Assembly (NCBI GenBank): GCA_023427575.1
Contig: JAEZAY010000006.1
Span: forward strand, 1-5,219
DNA: 5,219 nt
Direction: 5' to 3'
Origin: Bacteroidota bacterium
GTDB taxonomy: Bacteria; Bacteroidota; Bacteroidia; Chitinophagales; Chitinophagaceae
The notes below the pieces were generated by a model, which was given only the letters and a program-made list of their open reading frames with translations, had not been told where the DNA came from and did no database searches. Shown in pieces: positions 5,079-5,219 of the stretch; the first letter of the stretch is position 1; each line of letters starts with the position of its first letter. The translations under genes and the position numbers were made by a program.

Positions 5079-5219
5079 ATGAACGCACAAAATCAACTTG
5101 ATTATAATCGGATTGCCGGAGCCATCGAATACATCAAAACCAATTTCAGGACTCAGCCCAACCTTGATGAACTGGCTGCAGAGGTACATTTAAGTCCTTA
5201 CCATTTCCAACGTTTATTC
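5079..5219 (+). CDS. ada: AraC-type HTH protein, probably Ada-like methyltransferase (N-terminus only)
   Basis: Forty-seven codons are visible before the window ends, with no stop. The translation starts MNAQNQLDYNRIAGAIEYIK and continues through PNLDELAAEVHLSPYHFQRLF, a standard first helix-turn-helix of the AraC DNA-binding domain. Most AraC regulators carry this domain at the C-terminus. An N-terminal AraC domain opening with a DYNRIA.AIEYIK segment is what I know from Bacteroidota Ada-like proteins, where it is followed by an O6-methylguanine-DNA methyltransferase domain and the N-terminal phosphotriester-accepting zinc domain of E. coli Ada is absent. The repair setting (pol V, SRAP) supports this. 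A plain AraC-family regulator remains possible because the methyltransferase part is outside the window. AraC domain is near certain; Ada identity is moderate. Confidence 0.75.
   Translation, partial: MNAQNQLDYNRIAGAIEYIKTNFRTQPNLDELAAEVHLSPYHFQRLF

Overview
The window looks like a chromosomal segment from a member of the Bacteroidota, probably of the Chitinophagaceae type. The grounds are -7 elements of the form TAnnTTTG in front of several genes, mostly weak Shine-Dalgarno sequences, long AT-rich intergenic gaps with short tandem ATTATCAC-like octamers, and protein sequences that read like Bacteroidota family members. The placement is an inference from style, not from a database match.

Left part (1-1417): repeat-rich intergenic DNA (1-235) lies downstream of a minus-strand operon made of cbpA (a zinc-finger-less J-domain co-chaperone, 533-1417) and cbpM (its MerR-like modulator, 236-526), separated by 6 bases. 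The last octamer of the repeat array contains the cbpM stop codon.

Middle part (1418-3693): a 118-bp divergent promoter region carries a near-perfect 23-bp inverted repeat between the two candidate -7 boxes. To its right is a translationally coupled three-gene operon: a UmuD-like protein, UmuC (DNA polymerase V catalytic subunit) and an unrecognised 178-residue protein. Both junctions are ATGA overlaps. The UmuD-like protein begins exactly where self-cleaved UmuD' begins in E. coli, and it has Arg in place of the catalytic Lys of the self-cleavage dyad. It therefore looks like a genetically encoded UmuD' that needs no RecA-stimulated processing.

Right part (3694-5219): a SRAP (YedK/HMCES) abasic-site crosslinking protein follows, with its own promoter and a perfect 10-bp inverted repeat in front. 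After a 541-bp non-coding stretch with a perfect hairpin, a short tandem repeat and a second full copy of the dispersed intergenic element seen at the left edge, the window ends inside a gene whose N-terminus is an AraC-type helix-turn-helix, most likely an Ada-like alkylation-repair protein.

Taken together, the plus-strand genes form a DNA-damage tolerance and repair cluster: translesion synthesis, protection of abasic sites in single-stranded DNA, and probably alkylation repair. The chaperone pair diverges from it. The points most worth following up are the pre-processed, catalytically altered UmuD and the uncharacterised third gene of the pol V operon.
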